Assembly (NCBI GenBank): GCA_017847995.1
Contig: JAGAPB010000035.1
Location: 1 to 33,214 of the forward strand
Direction of reading: 5' to 3'
Origin: Oscillospiraceae bacterium
GTDB taxonomy: Bacteria > Bacillota > Clostridia > Oscillospirales > Ruminococcaceae
Length of the DNA stretch: 33,214 bases
Shown here in pieces: positions 12,777 to 20,398 of the stretch. The translations under genes were made by a program, and so were the position numbers. Numbering within the stretch: position 1 is the first letter of the stretch; every line of letters begins with the position of its first letter. Below the pieces are notes generated by a model that made no database searches, was not told where the DNA came from, and saw only the letters and a list, made by a program, of their open reading frames with translations.

Positions 12777-14324
12777 ATGAGTTGTTTTTTGGGTATTGAC
12801 GCCGGCACCAGCGGCATTAAGGCCATCGTTCTGGAGGATACCGGCAACATCGTAGGCGTAGGCTACGCCGAATGTAACCTGATCACCCCCCGTCCCGCCT
12901 GGGTGGAAGAAAACCCCCTGGACTGGTGGGAAGCCTGTGACACCGCAGTAAAGCAGGCTGTTGCCAAATCCGGAAAGGGCATGGAGATCGTCGGCATCGG
13001 CTTCTCGGGCCAGATGCAGGGCAGCACCCTGATGGACAAGGACATGAACCCCATCGGCAACTGCATGATCTGGATGGACCAGCGTGCCGCCGACATCGCC
13101 GAGGAACTGAACAGCCGCATTTCGGCCGAAGAGGTTCTTTCCATCACCGGCAGCTTCTGCCTGCCCACCTACTGGGCCCCCAAGCTGCTGTGGCTCAAGC
13201 AGAACAAACCCGAAGATTACGAAAAGATCAAGGTCGTTCTGTTCACCAAGGACTATCTCCGCTACCGCATGACCGGCGAGGTCGCCACCGAAGTTTCCGA
13301 CTGCTCCTGCAGCTGGCTGATCGACATGAAGACCCGCAACTGGTCCGACCGCATGTTTGAAGTGACCGGCATTCCCCGCAGCATCGTTCCCGAACGGATG
13401 CTGGAAAGCACCGACGTGGCAGGCTACCTGCTGCCCGAGATCGCGGAAGCCTGGGGCATGAAGGCCGGCATCCCCGTAGCAGCAGGCGGCGGCGACCAGA
13501 CCGCAGGCGGCATCGGTTCCGGTGTTACCAAGCCCGGCATCATCGCAGCCACCATCGGCACCTCCGGTGTAGTATTCGGCTGCTGCGAAACTCCCTTCGC
13601 CGACCCCAAGCCCCGCGGCATGTTCTCGCTGTGCCACTCGGCTCCCGGCACCTACAGCTTCCTGGGCTGCACCCTGGGTGCAGGCGGCTCCTTCAAGTGG
13701 ATGCGTGACACCCTGTTTGCCGACAAGAAGGCTGCCCTGGCTGCCGAAGGCAAGGATGTTTACGACTATATGACCCAGTTGGCAGCCGCGGCCCCCGTTG
13801 GCTGCGAAGGCCTGGTATACCTGCCCTATATGAGCGGCGAAACCACCCCCCACGTTGACCCCGATGCCCGCGGCGTATTCTTTGGCATGAGCTACCGCAG
13901 CGACCTGGGCGCCCTGTGCCGTTCGGTAATGGAAGGCGTGACCTTCTCGCTGCGCGATACCATCGAAATTCTGCGTGAGACCAACGGCCTTGATGTTAAG
14001 GAAGTGCGCGCCATGGGCGGCGGCGCCAAGAGTGCCCTGTGGCGTCAGATCCAGGCAGATGTTTACAACGCGACCGTAGTGACCATGAACATGGAAGAAG
14101 GCCCCGCAGCCGGTGCTGCCATCATGGGTGCCGTTGCCGCCGGTTACTACAAGAGCGTACAGGAAGGCTGCGACGCCATTCTGAAGATCAAGACCGTGAC
14201 CGAACCCATTGCAGCCAATGTTGCAATGTACAACGACTACTACCAGACCTACCGCGAACTGTATCCTGCCCTCAAGCAGCTTTACAAGACCCAGGCAGGC
14301 CGGGTAGGCAAGTATCTCGACTAA
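12777..14324 (+). CDS. FGGY-family carbohydrate kinase (xylulokinase-like)
   Basis: A 515-residue sugar kinase. The first domain begins FLGIDAGTSGIKAIV (phosphate-binding loop), then FSGQMQG and IWMDQRA. The second domain starts near GGGDQTAGGIGSG with the likely catalytic base D240, then GTSGVVFG and GGGAKSALWRQIQAD (adenosine site). The pattern is closest to XylB-type ketose kinases, although the family also covers ribulo-, fuculo-, glycero- and erythritol kinases. The ATG at 12777 has AAGGAGG 9 nt upstream; the longer in-frame start at 12723 lacks this. It closes the carbohydrate gene set. A kinase for a free sugar is unexpected beside a PTS, since PTS sugars enter phosphorylated. Confidence 0.88.
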   Translation: MSCFLGIDAGTSGIKAIVLEDTGNIVGVGYAECNLITPRPAWVEENPLDWWEACDTAVKQAVAKSGKGMEIVGIGFSGQMQGSTLMDKDMNPIGNCMIWMDQRAADIAEELNSRISAEEVLSITGSFCLPTYWAPKLLWLKQNKPEDYEKIKVVLFTKDYLRYRMTGEVATEVSDCSCSWLIDMKTRNWSDRMFEVTGIPRSIVPERMLESTDVAGYLLPEIAEAWGMKAGIPVAAGGGDQTAGGIGSGVTKPGIIAATIGTSGVVFGCCETPFADPKPRGMFSLCHSAPGTYSFLGCTLGAGGSFKWMRDTLFADKKAALAAEGKDVYDYMTQLAAAAPVGCEGLVYLPYMSGETTPHVDPDARGVFFGMSYRSDLGALCRSVMEGVTFSLRDTIEILRETNGLDVKEVRAMGGGAKSALWRQIQADVYNATVVTMNMEEGPAAGAAIMGAVAAGYYKSVQEGCDAILKIKTVTEPIAANVAMYNDYYQTYRELYPALKQLYKTQAGRVGKYLD

Positions 14325-14375
14325 GAACATCTCTTTCTTCATTTTTATCTCCTATTCTGTATATTTTTCGGACAT

Positions 14376-14398
14376 CCCCGCGGCGGTTCGCCGCGGGG
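14376..14398 (+). other. Perfect G/C hairpin after the kinase gene
   Basis: A 10-bp perfect stem, CCCCGCGGCG (14376-14385) with CGCCGCGGGG (14389-14398), closes a 3-nt GTT loop. T residues stand before rather than after it, so it is not a standard + strand terminator. On the minus strand it would be followed by AAAAAT rather than a T-run as well. It may limit decay or read-through into the ABC operon. Confidence 0.5.
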
Positions 14399-14491
14399 CC
14401 GAGGAAGTGGAACCACCCGCCAACTTCTCGGCCGCACGGCGAACCGGCTCTGCGTTTCCATCCCCGACCTTTCGGGACAGGAGGAATCGAT

Positions 14492-15463
14492 ATGATCGAA
14501 GTAAAAAACCTGACCAAATATTACGGCAGCAAAATGGGCGTGGAAGACGTCAGCTTCACCATCCAGAAGGGCGAGATCGTCGGCCTGCTGGGACCCAACG
14601 GCGCCGGCAAATCCACCATCATGAAGATGATCAACGGCTATTTTCCTCCCACCAGCGGCACCATTCTGGTGGATGGGCACAATGTGGTGGAAGAACCCCG
14701 TGAAGCCGCTGCCTGCATCGGTTTTCTGCCCGAAATTCCTCCCCTGTATGTGGAAATGGTGGTGGAAGACTACCTGATGTTTATTGCCCAGATCCGCGGC
14801 GTGCCCCGTGCCGAGCGCAAGGAGCACATCGGCCATGTGATGGAACTGGCCAGCATCTCCCACGTGCGTGACCGCCTGATCAAAAACCTTTCCAAGGGCT
14901 ACCGTCAGCGTGTTGGCCTGGCCCAGGCGCTGGTCAACCTGCCCGAAGTGCTGATTTTGGACGAACCCACCGTCGGCCTGGACCCCAAGCAGATCACCGA
15001 AGTCCGTGATCTCATCAAGGAACTGAGCAAGGAACACACCGTCATCCTCAGCAGCCACATTCTTTCGGAGATCAACGCCATCTGCGAAAAGGTCATCATC
15101 ATCAACCGCGGCCGTTTGGTCACGGTGGATACCGTGGAACACCTGGAACACGGCACCGGACGCAGCATGCTGCTGCGGGTAAAAACCGACCCCCTGCGTG
15201 CCCAGGAAGTGATCGGCAGAATGCCCGAAATTGAATCGGTGCAGCGGCTGCCCGCCCAGCCCGGCGACGGCGACTCGGTTCGCTTTTCGGTGCTGGCCAA
15301 AGAGGACAGCGACATTGCCGAAGAACTGTTCCAGATCTGTGTTGTATCCAATATGCCCATTTTGGAAATGCGCCCGCTGGACGCCTCGCTGGAAGAGGTC
15401 TTCCTGACCCTGACCAGTGATAACGCTGCCGGTGCCGAACAAACCGAAAAGGAGGGTGCCTGA
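14492..15463 (+). CDS. ABC transporter ATP-binding protein (Gld/Nat-type)
   Basis: A 323-residue ATPase. Walker A GPNGAGKST lies near residue 36, signature LSKGYRQRVGLAQAL near 134, Walker B VLILDEPTVGLD near 154, and the switch histidine in SSHILSE near 188. The extra C-terminal portion (about 225-323) resembles the regulatory extension of GldA-like ATPases. The ATG at 14492 follows CAGGAGG; longer in-frame starts run back into the kinase gene. The stop overlaps the start of the permease (TGATG), a sign of coupling. With the next three genes it forms a Gld-like transport system, commonly seen in Firmicutes but with unknown cargo; gliding does not follow from the name. Confidence 0.93.
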   Translation: MIEVKNLTKYYGSKMGVEDVSFTIQKGEIVGLLGPNGAGKSTIMKMINGYFPPTSGTILVDGHNVVEEPREAAACIGFLPEIPPLYVEMVVEDYLMFIAQIRGVPRAERKEHIGHVMELASISHVRDRLIKNLSKGYRQRVGLAQALVNLPEVLILDEPTVGLDPKQITEVRDLIKELSKEHTVILSSHILSEINAICEKVIIINRGRLVTVDTVEHLEHGTGRSMLLRVKTDPLRAQEVIGRMPEIESVQRLPAQPGDGDSVRFSVLAKEDSDIAEELFQICVVSNMPILEMRPLDASLEEVFLTLTSDNAAGAEQTEKEGA

Positions 15464-16167
15464 TGATTTATGTGTTCAAAAAAGAAGTAGGCTCCTACTT
15501 TTCCACCCCCTTTGGCTTTGTTTACATGGGCATTTTCCTGCTGCTCAGCGGCCTTTCCTTCACCATCTACAACCTGGTGGGCCTCAGCGGCGACATGGCG
15601 GGTATGTTCTCGCTGCTTTCCAACCTTTCCTTTATGATCTTTCCGGTGCTGACCATGCGCCTGTTTGCCGAAGAACGCCGCGCAGGCACCGAACAACTGA
15701 TGATCAATTCTCAGCTGACCATTACCGACATCGTTTTGGGCAAATACTTTGCCGCCCTGTTTGTCATGATCTGCAGCATGCTGGTCACTTTGGTTTATGT
15801 GGGCATTCTCATCCGCTTTGGCTACCCCAATCTGGGGGCTGTGGCCGCATCCTACATCGGCTACTTCATCCTCAGCATGGCAATGATCGCCGTCTGCACC
15901 TTTGCCTCTTCCATGGCCGATAACCAGGTGACAGCAGCCATCGCATCCTTTGGCCTGATGTTTGTGCTGGTCATGCTCAACTCCTTCACCCGTTCGGTGG
16001 ATATCCCGGTCATTACCGAGGTGCTGAGCGCACTGGCCATCACCACCCGCTATGAAGAATTCACCCTGGGTGTTTTCCGCTTGGGACCCATCTGCTACTA
16101 CCTTGCATTTGCGGCGGTGGCGCTGTTCCTGACCGTGAAGAATGTGGAACGCCGCCGCTTGTGGTAA
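15463..16167 (+). CDS. ABC-2 type permease (GldF-like)
   Basis: A 234-residue inner membrane protein with six hydrophobic segments, beginning with FKKEVGSYFSTPFGFVYMGIF. The motif LRLFAEERRAGTEQLM-like stretch (MRLFAEERRAGTEQL near residue 65) is the characteristic cytosolic coupling loop of GldF/NosY-type permeases. The start codon overlaps the ATPase stop and AAGGAGGG precedes it. It is the only canonical permease in the operon, so it probably acts as a homodimer or together with the GldG-like protein. Confidence 0.9.
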   Translation: MIYVFKKEVGSYFSTPFGFVYMGIFLLLSGLSFTIYNLVGLSGDMAGMFSLLSNLSFMIFPVLTMRLFAEERRAGTEQLMINSQLTITDIVLGKYFAALFVMICSMLVTLVYVGILIRFGYPNLGAVAASYIGYFILSMAMIAVCTFASSMADNQVTAAIASFGLMFVLVMLNSFTRSVDIPVITEVLSALAITTRYEEFTLGVFRLGPICYYLAFAAVALFLTVKNVERRRLW

Positions 16168-16202
16168 GCAGACCACCCCACAAAGGCCTGAAGGAGAACA
16201 TT

Positions 16203-17633
16203 ATGGATAAGACTCAAAGCTTTTTGAAAAAGAAAAAACGCAGCTTTATCATCATCACCTCCATCACCCTGGTGCTGGTGCTGATCGTGGCTGTGCTGGG
16301 CGTAAAGATCGCCTATAACATCCCCTGGAATTACGACATGACCGCCACCCGGCTGTTCACTTTGTCGGAACAGTCCCTGACTGTCATCGATTCGTTGACC
16401 GAGCCGGTGCAGATCGGCGCCGTTTATTCGGCCGGCACCGAGGAAATGATGGTCGAGTCGCTGCTGGATGAATACGACCAGGCCAGCGAACTGATCTCGG
16501 TGGAATACATAGACGCCGTAAAGGAGCCCTCCAAGCTGGCCCGCTATAACCTGGACCTGGCGGCGGTGCCCAACGGCTCCATCATTGTAAAAATGGGGGA
16601 TCACTACAAGCTCATCAGCAGCGATTCGCTGTTTGCCACCTCTTCCGAAGGGCAGAACACCTTCAGCGGTGAGCAGCAGATCACCGGTGCGCTGCGGTTT
16701 GTTTCCAGCAGCGATATGCCCGTGGTTTATGTCACCACCGGCCACAGCGAAACCAACCCCGACGAAAAGCTGACCGTGGCCATGACCAACATGGGCCTGG
16801 CCATGTATGACATGAAGCCCCTGAACCTGCAGCAAACCAGCAAGGTTCCCGAAGACGCCGACATCGTCATCATGATGAACCCCGTGGAGGACATCAGCGA
16901 ACGGGAACTGGAACTTTACAAGGAATATTTGAAAACCGGCGGCGGTCTGCTGCTTTGCACCGATGCTGTTACCAACACCAACTCGGTGCAGCTTCCCAAC
17001 CTCAACGCCCTGTGCAACAGCTTTGGTTTGGACATCACCAACAACTATGTTGTGGAAGAAGACCAGAATAACCACCTTTCGGTAAGTCCCATGTACCTGG
17101 TGCCCGATATGGGCGCCCACGAGATCACCCAGCAGATCGGCATACAGGAACTGCAGGTGGCCCTGCCCATTGCCCGGGGCATCGGAACCGTGGAATACGA
17201 CAGCAGCACCATCAAGCATGAAATGCTGCTGGCCTCTTCCGAAAAATCCTGGGCCCGCATCGATATGGCCAACGGCAGCGCCATCAAAACCGAAGGGGAC
17301 AAGGATGGCCCCATCCCCCTGGCCTATGCCGTTACCATCAGCAACGTTGCCTGGGGCAACGAGGCCGCCCGCGTGGTGGTCATCGGCGACACCACCTTTG
17401 CCACCGACGGCAACATCGAGTTCCAGGGCAACAACGACCTGTGGATGAACAGCCTGAACTGGATCGAGGGCGCACGCCAGAACGAGGTCATTTCGGCCAA
17501 GGTCATCGGCGGCAACAGCCTGATCATCCGCGGCACCGACTTTGTCCGTCTGGCTGCCATCTGCGTGGGCGTCATTCCTCTCATTTGCTTCGCCGCCGCA
17601 CTGGCGGTTTGGATGCTGAGGAGGAATCAGTGA
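16203..17633 (+). CDS. GldG-like ABC system auxiliary membrane protein
   Basis: A 476-residue protein with one N-terminal TM segment (about 14-36, after a K-rich start), a large extracytoplasmic region and a C-terminal TM segment (about 447-470) ending in RRNQ. The region after the first TM shows YDMTATRLFTLSEQS, the typical entry of the ABC-type uncharacterized (DUF4350/GldG) domain, followed by VVYVTTGHSE. In gliding bacteroidetes GldG pairs with GldA and GldF; in Firmicutes the role is unknown. The ATG at 16203 has AAGGAG upstream. Its stop overlaps the next start (TGATG). Confidence 0.88.
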   Translation: MDKTQSFLKKKKRSFIIITSITLVLVLIVAVLGVKIAYNIPWNYDMTATRLFTLSEQSLTVIDSLTEPVQIGAVYSAGTEEMMVESLLDEYDQASELISVEYIDAVKEPSKLARYNLDLAAVPNGSIIVKMGDHYKLISSDSLFATSSEGQNTFSGEQQITGALRFVSSSDMPVVYVTTGHSETNPDEKLTVAMTNMGLAMYDMKPLNLQQTSKVPEDADIVIMMNPVEDISERELELYKEYLKTGGGLLLCTDAVTNTNSVQLPNLNALCNSFGLDITNNYVVEEDQNNHLSVSPMYLVPDMGAHEITQQIGIQELQVALPIARGIGTVEYDSSTIKHEMLLASSEKSWARIDMANGSAIKTEGDKDGPIPLAYAVTISNVAWGNEAARVVVIGDTTFATDGNIEFQGNNDLWMNSLNWIEGARQNEVISAKVIGGNSLIIRGTDFVRLAAICVGVIPLICFAAALAVWMLRRNQ

Positions 17634-18946
17634 TGAAAGCCCTGAAAAAACACCGCACCATCGTTGTGCTTGCGGTTCTGGCAGTTTTGATGGCCGGGAT
17701 CTATATCTGGATGGAAACCACCGACGACGCTTCCATCAGCGGTACCCTCTACCGCCTGGGCGAAGGGGAGACCATCACCTCCATTTCCATTGACAATACC
17801 TACGGTACCTACGATTTTGCCCCTGACGAAGAGGGCCGCTGGACCGTGACCGCCGATGGAAACACCTACCGCACCCACTCCGGAAAGATGGAACTGATGA
17901 CGGCGGCACTGAACAACATCGAGATCACCCGTGTGCTCAAGGAAGAATTTGAAGATTACGGGTTATCTTCCCCTCAGGCCATCGTCAGCTGCACCACCAG
18001 CAAGGGCAAGAACTATTCCTTTGCTGTGGGGAACGAAACGGCCAGCAAAGCCGAGGTTTACATCCGCAACCAGGGCAGCGGCGATGTGATGGTGACTACC
18101 ACAGCCGCCGTGGCCCAGTTTACCGGCAGCCTTTCGGCCTATCGTGACAAAGAGATTTTTACCATCGATAAAGAAAACATCACTGCTGTTGAATACTACA
18201 AGGACGGCCAGAAGCAGCTTTCGGTGCAAAGCACCAACGGAAGCTGGCAGCTCACCTATCCCTTTGAGGCTCCCGCCCGTCAGATCGCAATGAATGAATT
18301 CCTTTCTTCTGCAAAGGCCTGGACGGCGGCCGGCTTCCCCAACGAAGGCAACGAAGATTACGCCTCGATGGGCCTGGAAAGCTCGGGCCACTGGCTTGAT
18401 TTTACCGACAGAAACGGCGAGACCCAGCGGCTGCTGATCGGCGGAACCCAGGGCACCGGCACCTATGTGCGCACCGGCGGCGAAGATGAAGTTGCTGTCA
18501 TGTACACCACCGACCTGGAATTCACCGACTTCACCCCCGATGGGCTGGTGTTCATCGCACCCCTTAAATCCACCATTGACCAGTTGGCGGCCATTGTGGT
18601 GCAAACCGCGGCCGGCACCGACACCTTCGAGGTGGAACAACTGGAAGGCGGCAAGCAAAGGGTACTGCTCAACGGGGTGGAAATTGACTCCAATGCCTTT
18701 GCATCGGTCTTTTCCAAGTACATTGGCATGAATGCCGACGGCTACGCCCCCGGCGAGGCCGGCGAAGAGGTCGTAGCGGTACTGACCAGCGTTTATGTGG
18801 ACGGCAGCGCTGCCCAGCTTGTGCTGCAGCCCCGCGACGAATCCACTTTCTATATGCTGGTGGACGGCAAAACCGATTTCTACATGAATGCCAGCGAGCT
18901 GGAAACCCTGCTCTACCGCATCAACAGCGTAAAAAACGCTCAGTAA
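17633..18946 (+). CDS. DUF4340 domain-containing membrane-anchored protein
   Basis: A 437-residue protein with an N-terminal signal anchor (about 8-26, IVVLAVLAVLMAGIYIW) and a large outside region with repeated beta-rich units. The phrases TSISIDNTYGTYDF, YGLSSPQAIVSCT and DKEIFTIDKENITAVEYYKDG are typical of DUF4340 proteins, which accompany GldG-like genes. The ATG at 17633 overlaps the GldG stop and has GAGGAAT upstream. Function is unknown. It completes the four-gene ABC operon. Confidence 0.88.
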   Translation: MKALKKHRTIVVLAVLAVLMAGIYIWMETTDDASISGTLYRLGEGETITSISIDNTYGTYDFAPDEEGRWTVTADGNTYRTHSGKMELMTAALNNIEITRVLKEEFEDYGLSSPQAIVSCTTSKGKNYSFAVGNETASKAEVYIRNQGSGDVMVTTTAAVAQFTGSLSAYRDKEIFTIDKENITAVEYYKDGQKQLSVQSTNGSWQLTYPFEAPARQIAMNEFLSSAKAWTAAGFPNEGNEDYASMGLESSGHWLDFTDRNGETQRLLIGGTQGTGTYVRTGGEDEVAVMYTTDLEFTDFTPDGLVFIAPLKSTIDQLAAIVVQTAAGTDTFEVEQLEGGKQRVLLNGVEIDSNAFASVFSKYIGMNADGYAPGEAGEEVVAVLTSVYVDGSAAQLVLQPRDESTFYMLVDGKTDFYMNASELETLLYRINSVKNAQ

Positions 18947-18955
18947 TTATTCCCG

Positions 18956-18982
18956 TATAAGACGTCGCTCCGGCGTTTTATA
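18956..18982 (+). other. A/T-rich hairpin between the Gld-like operon and the sugar ABC genes
   Basis: TATAAGACG (18956-18964) pairs with CGTTTTATA (18974-18982) with one G-T pair, loop of nine. It may be a weak terminator for the Gld-like operon. I do not see a convincing promoter between it and the lipoprotein start. Confidence 0.35.
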
Positions 18983-19015
18983 AAATAAGAACAAAAACAC
19001 AAGGAGGCTAACACA

Positions 19016-20191
19016 ATGAAAAAGACCACCAAATTGGTCGCTCTGCTGATGGCTCTGCTGATGGTTATCACCATGTTCGCAGCCTGCGGCTCTTCCGCTC
19101 CCGCTGAAGAACCCGAAGCTCCCGCTGCCGACGCTCCCGAAGCCGAAGCTCCTGCTGCCGAACCCGAAGAAGGCGCTTACATCGGTAAGGTAACCCTGAC
19201 CCTGAAGCACGACGTACATGGCAACGACTCTATCTGGGCCGAAAAGTATGCCAAGGAAAAGTACGGCGCCACCTATGAAGTAATCGACCCCGACCAGGAT
19301 CTGTCCAAGCAGATCGCCGGCGTTGAAACCTTCATCTCCAAGGGCGTAGATGGCATCATCCTGCACCCCGTAACCGAAGATGGCGTTAACGAAATCATTC
19401 AGGAAGTTCGCGATGCTGACATCAACATCCTGTGCTACAACCTGAACTCCACCGACAAGGCTGTTCCCTTCCTGGCCATCGACGAAGCTGAAGTAGCTTA
19501 CCAGATGGGCGCCGACATGGCTAAGCAGTGGATGGAACTGTACCCCGACAAGCCCGTATCTGTTGGTTTCATTTCCTGGACCGACATCGCTTTCTGCTTC
19601 GACAACCGTACCGGTCCCTTCATCAAGGGCGTTAAGTCCGTTGTTGAACCCGACACCTCTGCCAACCCCAACCCCGCCGTGTTCCAGAACTCCGCTGGTG
19701 AAGAACTGACCGGTGCTACTTATTGGGAACATGCAGGCGGCGTTCTGGAAGTTGCTCAGCAGGTTACCGCTGACGCCATCACCAAGTATCCCAACGTAAA
19801 CGTAGTTTACGGCGATAACGTTTCCAACGGCCTGGGCGCTCTGGCTGCCTACGAAGCCGCTGGCCGTGGCCTGGCTGAAGACGGTGTTCCTCTGACCGAA
19901 ATCATCGCTTCCACCGACGCTTCTTCCGGCGAACTGATCAAGCTGGCCGACCCCACCTCCGCTCTGAAGTACGCTCTGGGCATGCAGCCCCAGACCTTTG
20001 CTTACGCTCAGGTTGACATGATCATGGAACTGATCAACGGCGAGCTGGACAACGACACCTACGTTGAAAGAACCACTCCCGACTGCTACTTCAACTACTA
20101 CAAGGATTCCGTACAGGATATGCAGGACTGGTTCAACACCCAGTACAACCCTGCCACTCCTCTGGATCTGGCTGCTGAAATCGCCAAGTAA
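19016..20191 (+). CDS. Sugar ABC transporter substrate-binding lipoprotein (ribose/galactose-type)
   Basis: A 391-residue lipoprotein. The signal peptide (KK at 2-3, hydrophobic 7-22) ends in MFAAC with the lipidated cysteine at residue 24. A low-complexity A/E/P linker (about 28-55) keeps the binding domain away from the membrane. The rest is a periplasmic-binding-protein type 1 fold: LSKQIAGVETFISKGVDGIILHPV and later NVNVVYGDNVSNGLGALAAYEAAG near residue 262. Codon use is strongly biased to preferred codons, as expected for an abundant protein, and AAGGAGG precedes the ATG. The sugar is unknown; the two-permease context fits a pentose, galactose or related compound. Confidence 0.92.
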   Translation: MKKTTKLVALLMALLMVITMFAACGSSAPAEEPEAPAADAPEAEAPAAEPEEGAYIGKVTLTLKHDVHGNDSIWAEKYAKEKYGATYEVIDPDQDLSKQIAGVETFISKGVDGIILHPVTEDGVNEIIQEVRDADINILCYNLNSTDKAVPFLAIDEAEVAYQMGADMAKQWMELYPDKPVSVGFISWTDIAFCFDNRTGPFIKGVKSVVEPDTSANPNPAVFQNSAGEELTGATYWEHAGGVLEVAQQVTADAITKYPNVNVVYGDNVSNGLGALAAYEAAGRGLAEDGVPLTEIIASTDASSGELIKLADPTSALKYALGMQPQTFAYAQVDMIMELINGELDNDTYVERTTPDCYFNYYKDSVQDMQDWFNTQYNPATPLDLAAEIAK

Positions 20192-20213
20192 GGTTTTTAC
20201 CTTGCAAAACTGC

Positions 20214-20237
20214 CGCGGGGGGGTTTTGCCCCCCGCG
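20214..20237 (+). other. Very stable G/C hairpin downstream of the binding-protein gene
   Basis: CGCGGGGGG (20214-20222) pairs perfectly with CCCCCCGCG (20229-20237); the loop is GTTTTG, and GCCGC/GCGGC can extend it. There is no T-run after it. Such structures after binding-protein genes are known to protect the upstream mRNA and keep the binding protein in excess over the membrane parts. Confidence 0.6.
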
Positions 20238-20248
20238 CAAGCGGCATG

Positions 20249-20320
20249 TGTTATGCCGAACGAAGTAAAGGATCCCAATCTTTATTGGGCGGAGTATCCT
20301 TGACTTCCTTCAGGATAACA
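20249..20320 (+). repeat. Extragenic palindromic element (REP/MITE-like)
   Basis: A 25-nt arm at 20249-20273 and its reverse complement at 20296-20320 agree at 21 of 25 positions. Between them CCCAAT/ATTGGG adds a further 6-bp stem, so the whole unit folds as one long hairpin. The arm contains GAACGAAGTAAAGGAT, resembling dispersed palindromes built on GAACGAAGTGAAGGAT-like cores that I recall from many bacterial genomes. No open reading frame or target duplication was recognised. Confidence 0.65.
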
Positions 20321-20398
20321 AAGTCGGTTGTTGTCACTGTTCCCCGCAAGGGATGGAATAAATTAAGCCGGTAAAACGCCGGCGGAATGGAGGGAAAT

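Noticed and set aside
16161-16202. Longer start for the GldG-like protein
   Set aside because: The added residues are read from the end of the permease gene, and AAGGAG stands before the ATG at 16203.
20387-20398. Earlier ATG start for the sugar ABC ATPase at 20387
   Set aside because: It would place the GGAGGG ribosome site inside the gene; the ATG at 20399 follows that site directly.
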